Of a stretch of DNA of 64,000 nucleotides, positions 61,580 through 64,000 are shown one piece after another. This stretch comes from Cyclobacteriaceae bacterium (GTDB taxonomy: Bacteria; Bacteroidota; Bacteroidia; Cytophagales; Cyclobacteriaceae): positions 195,744-259,743 of the forward strand of contig JAEUUC010000009.1 in the NCBI GenBank assembly GCA_016787665.1. Reading direction: 5' to 3'. Below the pieces are notes generated by a model. That model worked only from the letters and a program-made list of their open reading frames with translations. It did not search any database and was not told the DNA's origin. A program made the translations under genes and the position numbers. The stretch's first letter is position 1, and the number at the start of each line of letters is the position of its first letter.

Positions 61580-62689
61580 ATGGCTACTGTAGTGATCGTA
61601 GGCGGAGGTCTGAGCGGGTTACTGGCCGCGCTTCAATTGGCTAAACAGGGTATTCCCGTAACTCTTTTTGAACGCAAACAATACCCGTTTCACCGGGTAT
61701 GTGGTGAATACATTTCCAATGAAACAGTCCCGTTCTTGCGCTCGCTGGGGGTCTACCCGAGTGTATTTCAGCCTCCGGTGATTCGCGAACTCCAACTCAC
61801 CTCGGTGAACGGGCGGGCAGTAACCTTGCCACTCGACCTCGGAGGTTTCGGCATCAGCCGCTTCTCGTTCGATGCATTCCTTGTGCAGCACATAAGGGCA
61901 GCCGGGGCAACGGTTAAGGAGCAGTCGGAAGTGACACAGGTGACGTTCAACGGGCAGGGATTTGATGTGATGGCTGAGGGGCAATCCTGGACTGCAGACG
62001 TGGTTATTGGCGCGCATGGCAAACGGTCGCGCCTCGATACAACGCTCAACCGCCCGTTTCTCCGAAAGCGTTCGCCTTATGTGGGGGTCAAATATCATAT
62101 TCGCTATGATCAGCCCCGCAATCGCATTTCACTGCATAACTTCGAAAACGGATATTGTGGCATCAGCCAGGTTGAAGACGGAAAGAGCAATTTATGTTAT
62201 CTGGTGCACCGTGATGCAGTAAAGAAACATCACCACATTCCCGAGTTGGAGAAGGCCGTCCTTCATCGGAATCCTTACCTGAAGGAAATTTTTACAAATG
62301 CTGAGTTCCTGTTCGATCGCCCGGAGGTGATCAATGAAATTTCGTTTGCTACAAAAGGCCCCCTCGAGGGCCACGTGCTCATGGGAGGCGATGCCGCAGG
62401 CATGATTACGCCCCTGTGCGGAAATGGTATGGCGATGGCCATTCACGCCAGTAAATTATTGGCCGAAGAAGTGGGCGCGTTTTGCCGAAACGAAATCACC
62501 CGCGATCAAATGGAGCAACGCTACGCCACACGCTGGAACAACCTGTTCGCCAAACGACTATGGGCAGGCCGGCAAATACAAAAGCTGTTCGGCAGCGAAT
62601 GGGCCTCAAATCTGGCCGTTAACCTGGCGCGGTTCGCGCCTCCCATAGCCAACTTCCTGATTCGCCAAACGCACGGCCAGCCCTTTTAA
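61580..62689 (+). CDS. FAD-dependent oxidoreductase (geranylgeranyl reductase-like)
   Basis: 369 residues. The dinucleotide motif is TVVIVGGGLSGLLAALQLAKQG (3-24), followed by LFERKQYPFHRVCGEYIS near 29-46, whose CGE is typical of the geranylgeranyl reductase group. VLMGGDAAGMITPLCGNGMAMA near 270 is the second FAD motif. Such enzymes reduce isoprenoid or polyene chains, or act as halogenase-like monooxygenases. In Bacteroidota, relatives sit with type III polyketide synthases, but none is seen here. Confidence 0.85.
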   Translation: MATVVIVGGGLSGLLAALQLAKQGIPVTLFERKQYPFHRVCGEYISNETVPFLRSLGVYPSVFQPPVIRELQLTSVNGRAVTLPLDLGGFGISRFSFDAFLVQHIRAAGATVKEQSEVTQVTFNGQGFDVMAEGQSWTADVVIGAHGKRSRLDTTLNRPFLRKRSPYVGVKYHIRYDQPRNRISLHNFENGYCGISQVEDGKSNLCYLVHRDAVKKHHHIPELEKAVLHRNPYLKEIFTNAEFLFDRPEVINEISFATKGPLEGHVLMGGDAAGMITPLCGNGMAMAIHASKLLAEEVGAFCRNEITRDQMEQRYATRWNNLFAKRLWAGRQIQKLFGSEWASNLAVNLARFAPPIANFLIRQTHGQPF

Positions 62690-62695
62690 GTCAAA

Positions 62696-62727
62696 TTGGT
62701 GGCCCTGCGGATTGCTTGCTACCTTCA
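62696..62727 (+). promoter_or_regulatory. Possible promoter of the Tat isomerase gene
   Basis: TTG at 62696-62698, 21 nt, then TACCTTCA at 62720-62727 (two mismatches from TAnnTTTG). The start follows at 62747. It directly follows the FAD oxidoreductase stop. Confidence 0.3.
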
Positions 62728-62746
62728 CACAACAATCCGCAAAAAG

Positions 62747-63715
62747 ATGAGTCCTTCACGTAGAGATTTTCTGAAACAATTGGGGTTAATCACCTCAGCC
62801 GGGTCGTTGGCAGCCTGGGCACAAGCCTGCTCCGGCAATTCCAAAACATCAAATGAAAACGCCATGACGGAAACTTCGAATGCCATGTTCTTCAAAATCT
62901 CGTTGGCCGAGTGGTCGTTGCACCGGACAATACAGGCCGGTGAGCTTGATCATTTGGATTTTCCGGCATTGGCCAAAAATGAGTTTGGCATCGATGCCGT
63001 AGAGTATGTGAATGGGTTTTTCAAGGATAAGGCTAAAGACACCGCTTATTTGTCAGAACTCAAAACGCGCTGTAACGATGCAGGAGTCATCAGCTTGTTG
63101 ATCATGTGCGATGGTGAGGGCGATTTGGCCGGCCCCGATGCCGCCCAGCGAAAGGCGGCCGTGGAGAACCATTTCAAATGGGTGGAGGCGGCCAGGTTTT
63201 TGGGTTGCCACTCCATTCGGGTGAATTGCTTTGGTTCCGGGACGCGCGAAGAAATGGCTAAAGCGAGTGCCGAAAGCTTACGAACACTGAGTGAGTTTGC
63301 GCAGCCCGTTGGCATTAATGTACTGGTAGAAAATCATGGGGGTTTTTCATCAGACGGCCAGTGGTTGAGCGGAGTGATGCGCGAAGTGGGCATGCCCAAT
63401 TGCGGCACACTTCCGGATTTTGGCAACTTCTGCATGCGCAGAGAAAAAGGCGACATGTGGGAGTCGCCTTGTGTGGAGTGGTATGACCGGTACAAGGGCG
63501 TAACGGAACTGATGCCCTTTGCCAAAGGCGTGAGCGCAAAGAGCCATGAATTTGATAGCAACGGCAACAGCCGCGAAACCGACTATCGTAAAATGCTTCA
63601 AATCGTGAAATCAGCCGGGTACACGGGCTACATCGGTGTTGAATATGAAGGGAGCGAATTGCCCGAACGGGAGGGCATCCGGGCTACGAAAAAGCTGCTG
63701 GAACGAAGTGTTTGA
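62747..63715 (+). CDS. Tat-exported sugar phosphate isomerase/epimerase-like TIM barrel
   Basis: 322 residues from ATG 62747 (MSPSRRDFLKQLGLITSAG). The twin-arginine motif SRRDFLK and a later AQAC lipobox-like site suggest Tat export and lipid anchoring. The mature part is an AP-endonuclease-2-type barrel (xylose isomerase-like): SLAEWSLHRTI, NEFGIDAVEYVNGFF, LGCHSIRVNCFGSG, VLVENHGGFSSDG, LPDFGNF and GYIGVEYEG provide the usual metal-ligand residues. Secreted members of this family act on sugars in Bacteroidota; the substrate here is unknown. Confidence 0.88.
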   Translation: MSPSRRDFLKQLGLITSAGSLAAWAQACSGNSKTSNENAMTETSNAMFFKISLAEWSLHRTIQAGELDHLDFPALAKNEFGIDAVEYVNGFFKDKAKDTAYLSELKTRCNDAGVISLLIMCDGEGDLAGPDAAQRKAAVENHFKWVEAARFLGCHSIRVNCFGSGTREEMAKASAESLRTLSEFAQPVGINVLVENHGGFSSDGQWLSGVMREVGMPNCGTLPDFGNFCMRREKGDMWESPCVEWYDRYKGVTELMPFAKGVSAKSHEFDSNGNSRETDYRKMLQIVKSAGYTGYIGVEYEGSELPEREGIRATKKLLERSV

Positions 63716-63759
63716 TTGCGGTAAACCATCGCAACTCGCCAACCAATAATTGTCAGTTT

Positions 63760-63799
63760 CTGCCGTGATCGCCATCATGGCAATCGCCCGATCGGGCAG
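63760..63799. promoter_or_regulatory. Stacked palindromes upstream of the Hsp20 gene
   Basis: Three nested or adjacent repeats: outer arms CTGCC/GGCAG (63760-63764 and 63795-63799), GATCGCCATCATGGCAATC (63767-63785, one mismatch) and the perfect 12-mer GCCCGATCGGGC (63786-63797). They lie 39 nt before the Hsp20 start; a TACCTTAG sequence at 63802-63809 may be the -7 box. They could bind a regulator or form an RNA structure. Confidence 0.4.
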
Positions 63800-63837
63800 G
63801 GTACCTTAGCACCGTCAACTAAAAAAACGGAGGTTAT

Positions 63838-64000
63838 ATGACACTGATGAAAAGAATGGGATTTCCCACCTTGTTGGACAACAAGTGGATGACCGACCTG
63901 TTTGACACCGAAAAATTCTTTGATGCCGACTGGCTGAAGAGAATTCAGGCTGTGCCTGCTGTAAACGTAGTTGAAAAAGACAAAATGTTCGAAATCGAAA
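63838..64000 (+). CDS. Hsp20/alpha-crystallin small heat-shock protein, 3' end cut
   Basis: The open frame from ATG 63838 runs off the right edge after 54 codons: MTLMKRMGFPTLLDNKWMTD, DTEKFFDADWL, then VPAVNVVEKDKMFEIE. The PAVNVxExDxxFEIE segment is the start of the alpha-crystallin domain in bacterial Hsp20 proteins. A GGAGG element lies 5 nt before the ATG. It is a chaperone that holds unfolding proteins. The palindromes upstream suggest regulated expression. Confidence 0.8.
   Translation, partial: MTLMKRMGFPTLLDNKWMTDLFDTEKFFDADWLKRIQAVPAVNVVEKDKMFEIE

Noticed and set aside
1..64000. tRNA genes, CRISPR arrays, insertion sequences
   Set aside because: No cloverleaf-like stretch, no direct-repeat array and no transposase-like frame were seen on either strand.

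Overview
The window comes from a Gram-negative member of the Bacteroidota, most likely the order Cytophagales. The evidence is the gene content (DUF4270 lipoprotein beside glmS, a stand-alone starch-synthase N-terminal domain, DUF2911, a TonB-dependent receptor, many LVSAC-like lipoboxes) and repeated promoters of the Bacteroidota type (TTTG, about 19 nt, TAnnTTTG). Base composition is close to 50% GC. I saw no tRNA, rRNA, insertion sequence, phage or CRISPR array.

Region 1 (1-13786, all minus strand) is a surface polysaccharide cluster read right to left. It starts with a UDP-glucuronate 4-epimerase, a TviB/WbpA-type UDP-GlcNAc 6-dehydrogenase, GalE, and the WbpE-WbpD-WbpB trio. Together these predict UDP-GlcNAc(3NAc)A synthesis. 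They are followed by RfbA and RfbC, a Wzx-type flippase, a methyltransferase, two Wzy/ligase-like membrane proteins, an NAD-dependent epimerase and a glycosyltransferase cut by the window edge. Many junctions are 4-bp ATGA overlaps.

Region 2 (13884-21901, plus strand) begins with a Wzz-like protein, which overlaps a cytochrome c maturation operon (ccmB, ccmC, ccmD-like, a ccmE with a CxxxY haem-binding motif, a long ccmF). A Kdo operon follows: kdsA, a transaldolase/fructose-6-phosphate-aldolase domain fused to the CBS pair normally found on arabinose-5-phosphate isomerase (KdsD), and a KdsC-like phosphatase. The fusion is the most interesting gene of the window and may supply arabinose 5-phosphate by a different chemistry from KdsD.

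Region 3 (21902-36897) is mostly housekeeping: acyl-CoA dehydrogenase; a minus-strand operon panC-panD-flippase-like membrane protein-hldE C-domain-zinc peptidase, ending in a strong terminator; GT5 domain-DUF4270-glmS; a persulfide dioxygenase/rhodanese fusion; a DEAD-box helicase; dihydroorotase; and an amidase paired with a sugar transporter.

Region 4 (36894-46325) holds divergent MarR and TetR regulators with visible operators. The TetR gene and the alpha/beta hydrolase after it carry nearly identical 18-nt operators. Next come two DUF2157-like membrane proteins, ArfB, a lipoprotein and a fungal-type GH5 (glucocerebrosidase/sterylglucosidase-like) glycosidase.

Region 5 (46384-64000) contains two S9 peptidases, an RlmI-like methyltransferase, DUF6265, HtrA/DegQ with a small YodC-like protein, IspH with an unusual start, a TonB receptor, a HisA-like barrel lacking the catalytic Asp, DUF2911, a 35-aa membrane peptide, a LOG-family hydrolase, a retropepsin-PDZ protein, an FAD oxidoreductase, a Tat-exported TIM-barrel isomerase, and the start of an Hsp20 gene preceded by stacked palindromes.

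Several genes (marR, tetR, DUF6265, arfB) have the TAnnTTTG box only 3-4 nt before the start codon, which predicts leaderless mRNAs.
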